Assembly: GCA_024752435.1 (NCBI GenBank)
Contig: CP103033.1
Span: 1,302,001-1,366,000 of the forward strand
DNA from: Allantophomopsis cytisporea
Lineage: Eukaryota; Ascomycota; Leotiomycetes; Phacidiales; Phacidiaceae
Direction of reading: 5' to 3'
Length of the DNA stretch: 64,000 nucleotides
A model generated the notes under the pieces. That model did not search any database and was not told where the DNA came from. It worked only from the letters and a program-made list of their open reading frames with translations. Positions 25,901-33,443 of the stretch are shown one piece after another. Position numbers and translations under genes: made by a program. Position 1 is the first letter of the stretch. The number at the start of each line of letters is the position of its first letter.

Positions 25901-28692
25901 TTATCCAAAACACTGATGTCCTTCGTACAACTTTCATTGATATTGAGGATGCGGAGATTCCAGTCACATTTGCCCAGTTGGTTCATCGTGCTTCAACAGG
26001 TGGATGGACGTATCGGGACCTTCCAGATACTGCCGACCTAGATGCTGAACTTAACTTTGCTTTCGAACGAGCACGCAAGTCCGCTGAGCTTGGTGGCCCA
26101 TTAATGCAGCTTGCTTTACTTCAACATCAGCAGCAACACTTCCTTGTGCTATCAATCTCTCATGCTTTATACGACGGCTCCTCAATTCAAATGTTGCATG
26201 AGGATGTACGTAGAGCGTATGAAAATGCCTTGGTAACACGTCCAGACGCAGAAGTTGTCCTTCAGGATATCCTTGCCTCAAATGAGAAAGACGCTGTGGA
26301 ATTCTGGAAAACCACCCTATCCGGTGCACCATCAACATCATTCCCAACTCACGAATCTCAAGAGAGTGAGCTTGTGCATCGATCTGCACGCAGCATGACG
26401 ACTTCAATGGATGCGATTCAGGCCTTCTGTCGAAACTCCGGTATCAGTTTGCAGACTCTCGGCCAGACTTGCTGGGCACTTGTGCTCGCAAAATACGTCC
26501 AACGTCTTGATGTCTCGTTCGGGTGTGTACTATCTTGCCGCGATACTGAAGAGGCTCAGGAAATACTATTTCCATTGATGAACACCGTTGCTATACGTAG
26601 CGTGCTTCATGGTACTGTTCTTGACCTCTTGCGGTACATGCAGGATACCGGCAATGCTATGCGAAAGTATCAGCACTTCCCTCTCCGCAAAGCTCAAGCC
26701 TTGGCTGATGCTGATGGTCGCTTGTTTGATACCTTGTTCATCCATCAAGGAAAATCCAGAGCATCAGTTGAGATGAAGGCTCTCTATGAGGCTATTGATG
26801 GCAGTTCGGCTGTCGAGTACCCTGTCTGTGTTGAGATGGAGATTGTTGATGACAGACTTATTTGGAGAACAGCATGTCAGGACTCTGCTCGAAATGCAGC
26901 CGAGACTGAAGAGCTATTGAAGGAAATCGATGTTCTGCTTGCAAAGATGGTTGCATCCCCGGAGACTAACGTCATTGACACGGATGCAAATGGAATCTCA
27001 ATCTGCGGACAAACTCCATTTAGGGATGTAGCTTCCACAAACAAGGTCGCCGAGACTTCTGCTACAGACTCTGACAATTCAGCATGGTCTGAAACCGAAA
27101 TCACATTGAGGGAGGTATTTTCCCAAGTCTCCAAGATCCCCGAAGATGAAATTTCCCGAGAGCAGTCAATCTATCATCTTGGACTCGATTCGATCAGTGC
27201 TATCAAGGTATCTTCTCTCCTTAGAGCGAAGGGTATCAAGTTCACTGTGAATGAGATTTTGAAGCTGAAGACCATTCGAAAGCTTGCTCAGAAGGCAAGT
27301 GAGACCGTTATTCCAGTCACTCAGCAAAACACAACCATGCCAAAGGAAGCCGTTTCCAACACTGGATCCTTCCCGGTTACAGCTGGCCAAGAGTACACGA
27401 TCAAGCGATGGGCCTTGTCTGGTGGTGGATTATTCTGCTCTACGTTTGATCTTCAAATTTCTGAGGATATCGATCGAACAAGACTTGAAAAAGTGTGGCA
27501 AAGCTGTTTCAACAAGCTTCCTATTCTTCAAACATCTTTCCAACTCGAAGGTGGTAACATCGTTCAATTCCACGATTTCAGTTACCAGAATTCTTTGGTT
27601 GTCGGAAGCAAGGCTCAAACAGTCTCAGAGCTTAATGAATCCATTGCTGGGTTACGTTTCTGGGGCTCTCATCCGGTTGCTCTGATCCTCGATACTACTG
27701 GAGATCAACCAACTCTGCATCTTTGGATTCATCACGCTTTATATGATGGAGCGACTCTTCCACATATCATTTCAACCATCAATACTCTGTATGTTCAGGG
27801 TGATTCTATCGATACTAATCCTTCATCGATTGAGTCATTCAAGAACTATGCAAGATCACTGAAATCCAGTGTGGGCGAGGGCGATGCTACCAGAGAGGCT
27901 TTTTGGTCCTCGCACCTTAAGGAAGCTGGACAAACAATCTTCAACCCTGATCAGGCCAAGAACAACTCAGATCTCAGAACAGAGCTTTTTGTACCCAGAG
28001 CTGCATCTTTGGAGGATGAATGGCTTAAAAGCAGAGCAAAGGCTGCCGGTGTGAGCGTTCAAGCACTCTTGATTGCTGTATTTGCGCAGCTTTTGGGAAC
28101 AATGTGCGAACAAGAAGTTGTTGTCTTTGGACTTTATATTGCAAACAGACAACTCGACAACGACGATGAGCTCAGATATGCTCCAACCGTGAACATTTTG
28201 CCCATTCAAGTTGCGATCAAGAGCAACCTGGACGAGATGGCCGAGGCGGTCTCAGAACATCTCGACAACCTACGTGATAGACATGTGGCTGGCAGTTCTC
28301 TTGCAGAAATTTATAAGCTCACGGGACACCGTGTACAGTTCGTTTTGAACATCTTGCAAGAATTTGAAGATAGCCAGGACCTTCAGTCTGAGACCAGAAT
28401 ATCTGTCAAGCAAGCTGGTCTTGCTGCGTTCGAGAATGTTGTTCCATCTAAACAACCCTTCAAGGATGTTTTCGATGAAGAGGAAATGGTGCCATACATG
28501 GTAAGTAAAAACTCACACTACCACAGACCAATACTAACAAATGTACAGAATGCTATTGATATTGAGATTGGAGAACGACATGGAATGTTAGATATTGGTG
28601 TGTTCGCGCCCAATGAAGTTATGAATGTAGACAAGGCTAAGGCCTTTGTTGAGAACTACAAGTCTACTCTGGAGAAGGTTCGATCCGACTAA
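13936..28692 (+). CDS. sidC: Ferrichrome-type siderophore NRPS (SidC/NPS2-like)
   Basis: This multimodular peptide synthetase should assemble a cyclic hydroxamate peptide of the ferricrocin/ferrichrome type from N5-acyl-N5-hydroxyornithine and small amino acids. Two exons (13936-28500, 28549-28692) give 4,902 residues. The 48-nt intron has no stop and is a multiple of three, so it is easily missed. Domain order with approximate landmarks: A1 (TSGSSGTPKG, about 281), T1 (GLDSL, 662), C1 (HHALYDA, 859), A2 (TSGSTGTPKG, 1340), T2 (GIDSIS, 1734), C2 (HHALYDG, 1917), T3 (2255), C3 (HHALYDA, 2448), A3 (TSGTTGTPKG, 2912), T4 (3319), C4 (FHGLYDG, 3524), T5 (GLDSID, 3864), C5 (SHALYDG, 4075), T6 (4415), C6 (HHALYDG, 4599). 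Three A domains, repeated T-C units and a terminal C domain fit iterative use and cyclisation in this family. The N-terminus begins MGNIWSAK and carries a Pro/Glu repeat. Product identity is inferred from the family. Confidence 0.95.
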   Translation: MGNIWSAKDPQAPSPPPSPSPSPPPPEEELEPESSPLSPKEELEPETSPLPPKESEPETSPLPLKEELEPETSPLPPQEESEPEPPLEPQTTTQSPILDTPIANSLPQNGLSILNDPPKFLDGPQFLHELIKWSFDPSAIALEFDDGARRHLYSYEKLQKQVLHLASTILKSLPQTPDSAQQVIPILLPQSPALYIAEYGILQAGAAFCPLVMGSPQERLKFVVNDVQASLVITTAEFKDILTWEGGPELLILSEFPEAPQGDVEYVRGDVKPEELAYVMYTSGSSGTPKGVAVSHLAAAQSLLAHDRHIPSFERFLQFAAPSFDVSVFEIFFPLFRAKTLVACNRSRLLNDLCGVINALEVDACELTPTVAGALVQKREFVPGLRTMLTIGEMLTRPVVEEFGGSDEKMSILYGMYGPTEAAIHCTVHEAMSSSINAGNIGIPFDTVTTYIAAAQSSEPENYNVVEILPVGEWGELVLAGPQVANGYLNRPDQNAQAFITYKDAKAYRTGDKARMLPDGTMEMAGRMSSGQVKLRGQRVELGEIEQAIYKHPSVKVAFVTVLNGILVSFIQGGVTIEDVKETCRKWLPEFMVPTQVAILETFLYLPSGKIDRKRLEKEFSERMLEEDEDAEPMSEQEISVRDALKEVLGVSLSRTSGLPAAGLDSLLAIRVAGKLRGLGYQLTPVEVLKAETLETLAEMCAKSTSKAPQAISELSPDYEDIIVDVKETLGTQFDFSAVDSILPCTPVQIAMLSETMANSKAYRNWVVIDLPTNGLSFVTAKHIFQQLAKINPILRTQFVESNVGGGFAQLVFKELADSCFRGVSEFDSNAFPESIENLVDPLSVQVIESGLKVSLGINIHHALYDAWSLELMLDDLDQLLVQWQEDGKVSAESSPRPLFSNLVAAYYNGALVTQSQESKNYWEAHLTSFDPLTIPNFHSKSGTPPGLQVAQLETTLSTSEVESAARTLGVAPQAIFQAAFAVILGSYVGSADVCFGTVFSGRTLPVAGIEDMMGPCLSTLPVRTEVSRTVSVKSLIQQLNAVNRRHLEYSTLPLRDIKKAANIDPGIALFDSILVWQQTLHSQDSASKREHVELSDTVDFLEFNLTLEITPAEKNVHIKANYQQSLLPQKQIELLLGQIESLVKAFLGGLNGTVLESQLAMSEELLSVENPSPDMHLSANSLAVDVERFAETHPDNVAIDFAISLDETKQNIHSTSYKELNESANRIAHHLVSENVLPNDPVCIFMEKSANLYASILATAKIGAGYVPVTPETPLERLQYILTEANVKILISTNSLHAALQSLTDIKIVYLEALDVSSLPITNPNITSHPDNLAYCVYTSGSTGTPKGVQVTQGNMIANLDFLQTIYPTYDSNRLLQSCSQAFDVSVFEIFFAWRMGGTLCSATKDTLFRDIEHAIRVLEISHLSLTPTVAALINPDNVPTVKFLVTAGEAVTQKVFNLWAGRGLFQGYGPSETTNICTVLPNVAKENYINIIGPTFKNTSAFVLAPNEFLPLPHGAEGEFCFGGVQVFRGYLNEKQNEGRIVIHEKYGRVYRSGDFGRIMPDGNLAFTGRKDEQVKIRGQRVELGEINSVMLKQSFIRDCVTLVVDSKTISAKQLICFFVATEGTVEGEVPEKVIEESYTSLKAALPIYMIPSALIPVEKLPSTTQGKIDKRLLVKYYQSLSVEYLNSTSNKQPSEENHIWTPLQTTIAATVAEIAGLTSADVGPHTNFFSVGIDSISAIALSRKLRDQDIRIEISDILKNPEVVRLSERVIALQTDSKSPVATDAGFEFEESFVASTKEKFESEGLAVQKILPCTPLQEAMLSASEGHGSYANRVVLDIHGDLQRLQDCFQTLTQRHEILRTAFVQADDKRFAYAQVVLNDYSPLNASAQGELRPPYSLKFEQIDGKSSLELCMHHALYDGVAMSLIYAEIEKLYAGQDLPSPVSFQPFLEYMTSQDLGAADAFWDGILADFAPVSFPNTIPTAESIKTSIAASIPLSSIESLVKKNSTSLLSVCQAAWVALLSTYTSTPDVCFGNIVSGRTVPVSGIDSLIAPTFNTLPIRLSSLSNITHLEAFRKLQDVNVESLTYQLTPLRRIQGRAGGRLFDTLFLMQQEAKELNSELWELKEDEGEMDLPVVLEVVPEAKTQTLRIWLHVRGMSEEQAQTILKTYDAFLKRSLEKPSGRLLELDTIEKSLIEAIPKPIKEKKNSDNEDGRDDSLPSSEIEIKIRDAYAAFTNAKADSIKRSTSIYRLGIDSISAVQVASRLRKEGYVVLASDVLQYPNISELAAFISTSSESSAEVASFDFAAFESKHREEVVKKVDGVVKAIRPCTPVQCGMIAQSIHSEGKEYFNSLSMDLPSDIDVARFRDAWEAVARTHEMLHTGFVTVDDASFPFAMVTYSVESFDLPWSTSAVTYSDVAKYLQTTPWSLQHLENGEKHVVKFAAHHALYDAHSISLILSDVARVYANQSLTDYHPIDSLLEGILLSSQTSDEQEQFWKKDENKLVVSKFPDLTPLRITQTTSHVAERVCAASLDSLEQMCRDQGLTMQAVGEAAWAKLLSAYSGEISVSFGVTLSGRSVIPEADAVTFPSIVTVPRRCDVVGSNNELIARTMSFNAATTKFQFTSLAHIQRWSGFPEGKVFDTLFAYQKSSAEEIEVPWKVVDEEASVDYAVSIELQPTEVGMLLRLTSRENLVPIEQASTILLQLEALMMDLLQNPERAAASAPIGGKDILAITPAEEPIIPCEVELLHDFVTIQAQKTPEKIALEFATNLHSGEFTSQKFTYTELERESNKVANMLLKKGVQAGGLVAICFDKCAEASISIVGIMKTGCAYVALDPNAPPDRLNYIVSDSGATLALSAGKPAETLRENVNIELIAMDGLTILEGVSDDIPVLSRNIDPEDTSYCLYTSGTTGTPKGCSLTHSNAVQAMLAFQRLFSPHWDEDSKWLQFASFHFDVSVLEQFWSWSVGICVASAPRDLIFEDIPGAIQQLGITHIDLTPSLARLLTPEEVPNLCRGVFITGGEQLKQEILDTWGEKMCIYNGYGPTEATIGVTMYPRVPRNGKPANIGPQFDNVGSYVLTPDTFDPVMRGAIGELCVSGALVGKGYLNRPELTAEKFPFVESFGERIYKTGDLVRILHDGTFIFLGRADDQVKLRGQRLELSEINEVAKKVDGVEEVVTLVLKHPKQMKEQLVMFFVTSKDGRKLKPEFIGGDAARDYVTAVKEACKAHLPGYMVPTHFLTLTTFPLNPNNKNDAKRLAQMYYELSIEELQSLSRESENTKGFNEAEKKVVEVLAGVFNMEAESMTRDMNIFELGIDSISVIGLSRALVNAGFPNAKLAIVMGNPAIGSLVSKLLQEESSDVRQRQAQLSASQNIVAFAHKHTGSVLQELGIERSAVEGVAPATPMQEGMIYRFLNAPDALYFLTFEFALSEDIDFERLRAAWESVHKGVQILRTKFVVTDDGYAQVALKEFALPWEIVEKDTFNYSEIEKTAAIKEPYRLTIVKSAEKSSMILRIFHGLYDGNSLPMILSRVAEQYHGHTEIDFGPSFQSALPYGPLLSQDGAKEFWQKSIPISHFQTMPCLSKQPADVDIAVSAKVTDIENLEEFRQRLNTTYQAILQATWASVIQEYLSNRVTFGMVSSGRSIDLENADKVIGPLFNTFPFYVDIKSGMTWKSLISACHDFNVTVLPFQHTPLKNIQKWCASGNVSKDMFDTLFVFQRDGEEDEAFKSLWTEVEGKQVADYPLAFEARLMANGDLEMVIVAQGQTLDEEAAHGLLEKMKDAMHMAVTQPDSFIEVNETSSPTSSDGFVLVDTPHLSPEDESSFTWTDNAKKVRSELASLTAIDVDAIGAYTPIFELGLDSIDAIKLSSRLKHQQIVIPVSAIIKAQTIAKIVDEIQGAIVIDDSAKNEADLQALQEKLLEHLKQSNRLPETVDKVLPATPLQEAMVAEMLNSGYTRYFNHEVLKVDPSTDLNQLQSAWDSVIQNTDVLRTTFIDIEDAEIPVTFAQLVHRASTGGWTYRDLPDTADLDAELNFAFERARKSAELGGPLMQLALLQHQQQHFLVLSISHALYDGSSIQMLHEDVRRAYENALVTRPDAEVVLQDILASNEKDAVEFWKTTLSGAPSTSFPTHESQESELVHRSARSMTTSMDAIQAFCRNSGISLQTLGQTCWALVLAKYVQRLDVSFGCVLSCRDTEEAQEILFPLMNTVAIRSVLHGTVLDLLRYMQDTGNAMRKYQHFPLRKAQALADADGRLFDTLFIHQGKSRASVEMKALYEAIDGSSAVEYPVCVEMEIVDDRLIWRTACQDSARNAAETEELLKEIDVLLAKMVASPETNVIDTDANGISICGQTPFRDVASTNKVAETSATDSDNSAWSETEITLREVFSQVSKIPEDEISREQSIYHLGLDSISAIKVSSLLRAKGIKFTVNEILKLKTIRKLAQKASETVIPVTQQNTTMPKEAVSNTGSFPVTAGQEYTIKRWALSGGGLFCSTFDLQISEDIDRTRLEKVWQSCFNKLPILQTSFQLEGGNIVQFHDFSYQNSLVVGSKAQTVSELNESIAGLRFWGSHPVALILDTTGDQPTLHLWIHHALYDGATLPHIISTINTLYVQGDSIDTNPSSIESFKNYARSLKSSVGEGDATREAFWSSHLKEAGQTIFNPDQAKNNSDLRTELFVPRAASLEDEWLKSRAKAAGVSVQALLIAVFAQLLGTMCEQEVVVFGLYIANRQLDNDDELRYAPTVNILPIQVAIKSNLDEMAEAVSEHLDNLRDRHVAGSSLAEIYKLTGHRVQFVLNILQEFEDSQDLQSETRISVKQAGLAAFENVVPSKQPFKDVFDEEEMVPYMVSKNSHYHRPILTNVQNAIDIEIGERHGMLDIGVFAPNEVMNVDKAKAFVENYKSTLEKVRSD
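14017..14190 (+). repeat. In-frame 36/39-nt tandem repeats in the NRPS N-terminus
   Basis: Four to five degenerate units encode variants of EELEPETSPLPPK (residues about 28-85), ahead of the first adenylation domain and just after a Pro/Ser-rich run. The encoded segment is acidic, proline-rich and presumably disordered. Unit lengths of 36 and 39 nt keep frame, so copy number could change without breaking the enzyme. Confidence 0.85.
28501..28548 (+). other. 48-nt stop-free intron near the NRPS 3' end
   Basis: GTAAGT donor, TACTAAC branch site and ACAG acceptor are all consensus. The length is 3n and no stop codon is present, so reading through adds 16 residues (starting VSKNSHYH) that interrupt the terminal condensation domain. 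Splicing is the better model. Confidence 0.85.
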
Positions 28693-29290
28693 TTGCCGTT
28701 TGTTTGGATATTGGGGTTTAGGATTTGAGAACCATTTTGGCAAGGTGTGCGTTAATTTAGATTTCTTTTATATGTCCTTAGATAGAACCTACTTCTATAT
28801 TATAGATTTACTACAACGAGTTTCGAGAGGTGATCTTACGTTAGGGATTTTAAAGTTTGATACGTATTTTGTGACTACTTTTGAATTGGCACGTAGTATG
28901 TGATACACAGAATCGTATCACAGACTGGGTACACGGAAACCTTAAAATATCAATGTTCATGTTTTGGTACTGGGAATGCAAAGTGAGTGTCAAGTACCCA
29001 ACTTCAAAAACAATCAGATCAACAGAGTGATAAACTAGCAGGTTGAGGTACGAATTGGCGGTTTTCCGAATCTATAAGGCAAAGAACAATAAAGTCATAT
29101 CACCGATTAATGTCACTCTTCATGAATTGGATCAATGGAATTGTAAAATAAATGTTCATTGTATATACTCTAAGTCTAGTATATATCTACTGGTATATCG
29201 TGCATTATAAACGTAAGAAAAATCATAAAACATTCGAACCCAAATCCCATACTATTATGGCTCATCTATATCGTATTTCATAGAAGCATC
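28693..29290. other. Convergent intergenic region
   Basis: About 600 bp lie between the 3' ends of the NRPS and the FHS transporter. AT-rich, with no gene. It probably holds both 3' UTRs and poly(A) signals. Confidence 0.6.
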
Positions 29291-30706
29291 TTATGCCTTC
29301 TCGTTGTGCTCGACCTTGATGACCTTGGCATCATCGTAGTGAACGTTCTCAACAACACCGCCAACAGCACCGCCAGCTGCGGATGCAATGACATCCTTGA
29401 CGCGGAGGACGTGGAATCCAGTGCGCATCCAGTGGGAGGTGACATAGCCGAGAACGTAGACGAAGCCGACGAGTGGGACAACATAGGAGATTCTGGTGTT
29501 GGCTGAGGTAGCAATGGCACCCTGGATCGGTGGGAAGACGGCACCACCAGAGACACCCATAACCAAGATACCAGCACCGCGACGAGTGTGCTTACCAAGG
29601 TTGGCAGTACCGAGAGTGAAGATGGTTGGATACATTGGGGCCTCGAAGAAGAAGAGAGCCATGAGGGTACCAACGGCTGGCTTGCCGTGGCCGGCGCAGA
29701 TGTACGCGTTGAGGGCAATAGCGCAGCAGGAGTAGATGATCATGATGAAGTCGGCTTGGAGAACAGTGGCCAAAGCGGTACCGAAGAATCTGCCAACGGT
29801 GAAGATGATCAAGGCGTAGGAGAGGAAGTTAGATGCCTGGGCGGAAGTGTAGGTGGCATTCTCGGTGGCGTAGTTGATGAAGAAGGAAGCAACAGTGACC
29901 TGAGCACCGACGTAGCAGAACTGGGCGATGAAACCAAAGATCATGTTGTACTGCTTGTAGAGTGGGCCCTGGACGATTGGGTTTCCGAACTCATCGTTGG
30001 CGAAGTCCTCGACCTCGGTGGTACCGTTGAGCATCTCCTCAGAGATCTCTGGAAGCTTGGAGAAGACGAAGAGGACAGCAATGGCAACACCAGCACAAGC
30101 GACAGCAAGGTAGACGAACTGAACATTGGTCAAGTTGTTGGCGTTCTTACCGGAGAAGAAGAACTTGGAGGCGATGAGAGGACCGATGAAGGAGGCGACA
30201 CCGTTCCATGACTGACAGAACTGGAGACGGGCAGATGCAGTGGCTGGGTCACCAATGACAACGGCGTAGGAGTTTGCAGCAGTCTCGAGAGTAGCAAGAC
30301 CGCAGGCAATGACCAAGGTGCAAGCACAGAAGCCACCGAAAGAAGCGATGCGGTTGGTTGGGGAGGAGAAGTGAGCAGTTGGCCAGAACATAACAGCACC
30401 AAGAGAGTAGAGGGAAAGACCCATGAGAATGGTCTTCTTGTAACCGAAACGCTTCATGACCTCAGCGGCAATTGGGGAGAAGAGCAAGTAACCACCACCG
30501 AAGTAGACGACTTGAAGGCCAGTGGATTGAAGCTTTGTGATACCGAGAACAGTCTGGAAATGCTTGTTGAGGACATCGAGAAGACCGTAAGAGAAACCCC
30601 AGAGGAAGAAGAGGGAGATGACCAGGGAAAGCGGGTAAATCAAGGCTCTACCGCGAAGGAAACCACCTTCGACGGCGCTTGATGTGATTGGCATACCTCC
30701 AGCCAT
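29291..30706 (-). CDS. MFS transporter of the FHS (FucP-like) family
   Basis: This intronless 471-residue membrane protein has about 12 predicted hydrophobic segments. The first segment, LFFLWGFSYGLLDVLNKHFQ (about 32-51), closely follows the L-fucose/H+ symporter signature. Other family features are RFGYKKTILMG after TM2 and the LETAANSY stretch in TM4. The family imports fucose, glucose, galactose or related sugars with protons. The exact substrate cannot be set here. A cytoplasmic loop of about 50 residues lies between the two six-helix halves. Codons are strongly biased toward C at third positions compared with neighbours, which suggests high expression. It lies convergent to the NRPS but is not related to the ARN/SIT siderophore transporters, so a role in siderophore traffic is not supported. 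Confidence 0.9.
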   Translation of the reverse strand: MAGGMPITSSAVEGGFLRGRALIYPLSLVISLFFLWGFSYGLLDVLNKHFQTVLGITKLQSTGLQVVYFGGGYLLFSPIAAEVMKRFGYKKTILMGLSLYSLGAVMFWPTAHFSSPTNRIASFGGFCACTLVIACGLATLETAANSYAVVIGDPATASARLQFCQSWNGVASFIGPLIASKFFFSGKNANNLTNVQFVYLAVACAGVAIAVLFVFSKLPEISEEMLNGTTEVEDFANDEFGNPIVQGPLYKQYNMIFGFIAQFCYVGAQVTVASFFINYATENATYTSAQASNFLSYALIIFTVGRFFGTALATVLQADFIMIIYSCCAIALNAYICAGHGKPAVGTLMALFFFEAPMYPTIFTLGTANLGKHTRRGAGILVMGVSGGAVFPPIQGAIATSANTRISYVVPLVGFVYVLGYVTSHWMRTGFHVLRVKDVIASAAGGAVGGVVENVHYDDAKVIKVEHNEKA

Positions 30707-33443
30707 TGTGAAGGTTGTTGAAGGTAGAGTAGTTGGAGATGTAGAGGACGAAGCTGTAAAGCGACGATCAAGATATCAATAGAGATATGAGTAGAGATGA
30801 GGAGGCAAGAGATGAGAAGGATGATGTTGATGCTGATGTTGATTCCAGGGTGGAATGCAATCCCCTCTTATACAATTCTTTCCTGCATACTCTCCATATG
30901 TTCCCCATGCGGAGACCCCATACCCACAATGGATCTATGCTTCCAGATGTGAGGTCGGCGACGAGCATTCCCTGCAAGCTCAAGACTATTCGGTAGTCAA
31001 ATCCTTAGTATGGACTTCAGTAGTCTGGGGATAGGAGGCAACTGGAATCGAGATCGCATCTAGATGCCCTTGAATGAAATCAAATGCCAACTTCAAAACC
31101 CGGCCGTGCTCCGTCAGATCCCATCGAGGTTAGCAGCTTCCTAAGTAGCAGCTCTGATTCGCTGATACTTGACACTACTCTGATAGCCTAGGGATAGCCC
31201 AATGGTAGCTGGTCCGAGGCCACACCGAAGATGCGCTAATGCAGCGAGCCATTGAGGAGAATGGAATCTGGAGGCTCTTGAGCTTAAAATCGTGGGGAAA
31301 TGGACAAGGACTTAAAGTACCGGCTATACCTATTTGGGAGTAAGACTCCGGATAGCTGAACTAAGTATGCTTCCCACCATACAAGTGGCAGCTCTGCCCA
31401 TGGCCTCGACCATTTTGATAGGTCAAGTGAGACATATCCTAGCTTCATGGAGATATCATCGTGGGAAAGAAGATGTTAGTGGACGTGCTGAGGCGTTCTG
31501 GGCTTCGCGTGCCTGAGACGTAGACGGCCCACACTCTCCACGGACAAAGGTATTTCCTGCGGCTCCCACCCCATTATCATCTCTACGTACGGAGTAGATA
31601 GAGTCGGGGGCGATTGGGGGGAAGATGCTTGCTGGTGTGCACGGGGAGGGTGTTGATAGCTTCAAATAATCTCCTCATGCGGCTCTCGCCCATCTCCCTT
31701 CCCTAAGCCTCCTCCTGAACCCCTTGCACCCTGGGGAGCGGTGACTGTTCTCTTCTTGCAAGATGCATGGACATGGCGACAAAATCGCGCGGGACAAGAT
31801 TCCCCTTGCAACTAGGAATGACTCCCCTGTCTTTTTGCTTTGCGGAGTGATGGGTGGGGTATGTTCCCCAGATGCTGGAATCGGACTTTAGGTCCGCTGG
31901 CGCTGGAAGCAGCGTGATGCATTTAGTTTAAGAGTCAATAGGCGCGATAGTACCTCAACAATTGGAGTGAACAGGCCGTTACGTATGTCGCTGTCATTGT
32001 CGCATAGAACGATTCGCTGTTCAACAAACTGGGTCATCGGCCATCTCTGCAAGCTTGGAAATAAGCTTGAAAGCGGCTTCTGAGGACAAAATTAGTAGCC
32101 TTCCAGAAGTTCTGAAGATCATGAGATCAGCAGATGCCGTCCAACGGCGCATGCAGGTTCGTGACATCTGCCATCAACTGCCTCTGAAGTCTATCACGAA
32201 AACCGCTGGTGAAGTCAAATACAGTAGTAGATGGACCGATGATTTGGTAATGGGGTGATCCCGTCGCTTGTTCTTCCGCGGAAAGGTATTGGTCGATCAG
32301 CAGAAATTGTAAGCTTACGACTTTTGGTGGTGAAGTAATTGAGTTTGTGGCAATGTGCCACTCAGAACGCCATTTCTAGTCGCATTCTGGAAAACAATGT
32401 TCGCTCAAACCCGCAACAAAATGCAACCAATCCAAAGTCTTATCAGCCGTAAATGCCGGCTCTTCGTCGGTATCCAGCGCCACGATAGAGTAGATGGCTT
32501 GGCTATTCCTTGGAATAGTTTACAGAACAGATAAAATATTCGCAACATTATGGGATGACAAAAACTTGATGGGTGCGTGATTGTTGTATTGTGTTTGACA
32601 GTTCTGCTTTGCAAATATTAGGCAATAGAAAGCGAGCCTCAGGTGGAACTCCCTTCGTCTGGGGTACTCCGCTACTTGCAAGACAATACATATGGATACA
32701 TTTGAAAGGTCCGGGGAAACAAGGTGGGGCATTGGGGGGATCGGCCCTTTTCTCATGCATAGTCCAGGCTTCATGACCTGATTTGAACTCTTACCCATCG
32801 AGCTGATAAAACTCTGAGGGAGAGAAGCAACACCACTCAAAACCTACGTAGTATAGTTCTTGTCTCGAGATTGTTTGCAGCCTCTTAGATCTCAACAAAT
32901 TCGCTTTGCTTTTACTGGCTTCATATGTGCACCAAGACTCGCAAGTAATCAAGCACCGCCGCATTGACCTCCCTCCTATCTGCTCCTGATGTTCTGGAGA
33001 ACTGAGATTTGAGGCTTTCCTCTGTGGAGATGGTTGGAAAATGGTTGCGGCTCAGTAGTACATACTTGACTCTCCAGATGTCAAGGATGTATAGCAGGAG
33101 ATGTTGGGAATGGGGTATAGCGTGGTCGTCTTCCTCTGGCGTCTCTTGGTAGTTTCGTGATGAGTAGCGCCTCGTGATTGATAGCATCCTTCAGTATACA
33201 CTCAGTCTTGACTGTCGGCGCGAACATTGATCCACAAGTCATCTCCTCAAGCGACTTGGTTTTCCTCGACTGATACCGCGGGGAAGGCCCACTTTTCGAT
33301 TCCCCAGGTAGAGTATGCTCACCACCATGTACCCCACCCAAGTACACCCCACAGCCTTCACGTGCAAGTTTCCTCAAATGACAAATTGATACTATGATGT
33401 CTTATGTCTTGTCATTCGCATTTTGTCTTGGATTTTTGCAAAA
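30707..33443. other. Long intergenic region, no gene seen
   Basis: About 2.7 kb upstream of the FHS transporter and downstream of the GNAT gene. None of the short frames on either strand has recognisable similarity, splice-linked partners or biased codon use. The first 300 bp are likely 5' UTR and promoter of the transporter. Confidence 0.6.

Noticed and set aside
28501..28548. Sixteen extra residues in the NRPS C-terminus
   Set aside because: The segment has perfect intron signals, and the flanking protein is continuous without it.
29588..30211. 207-codon open frame antisense to the FHS transporter
   Set aside because: Acidic, repetitive composition is the mirror of codon-biased transporter sequence.
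29291..30706. MFS gene as a siderophore-iron transporter
   Set aside because: It has FHS/FucP signatures and about 12 helices. ARN/SIT transporters are longer, with 14 helices and different motifs.
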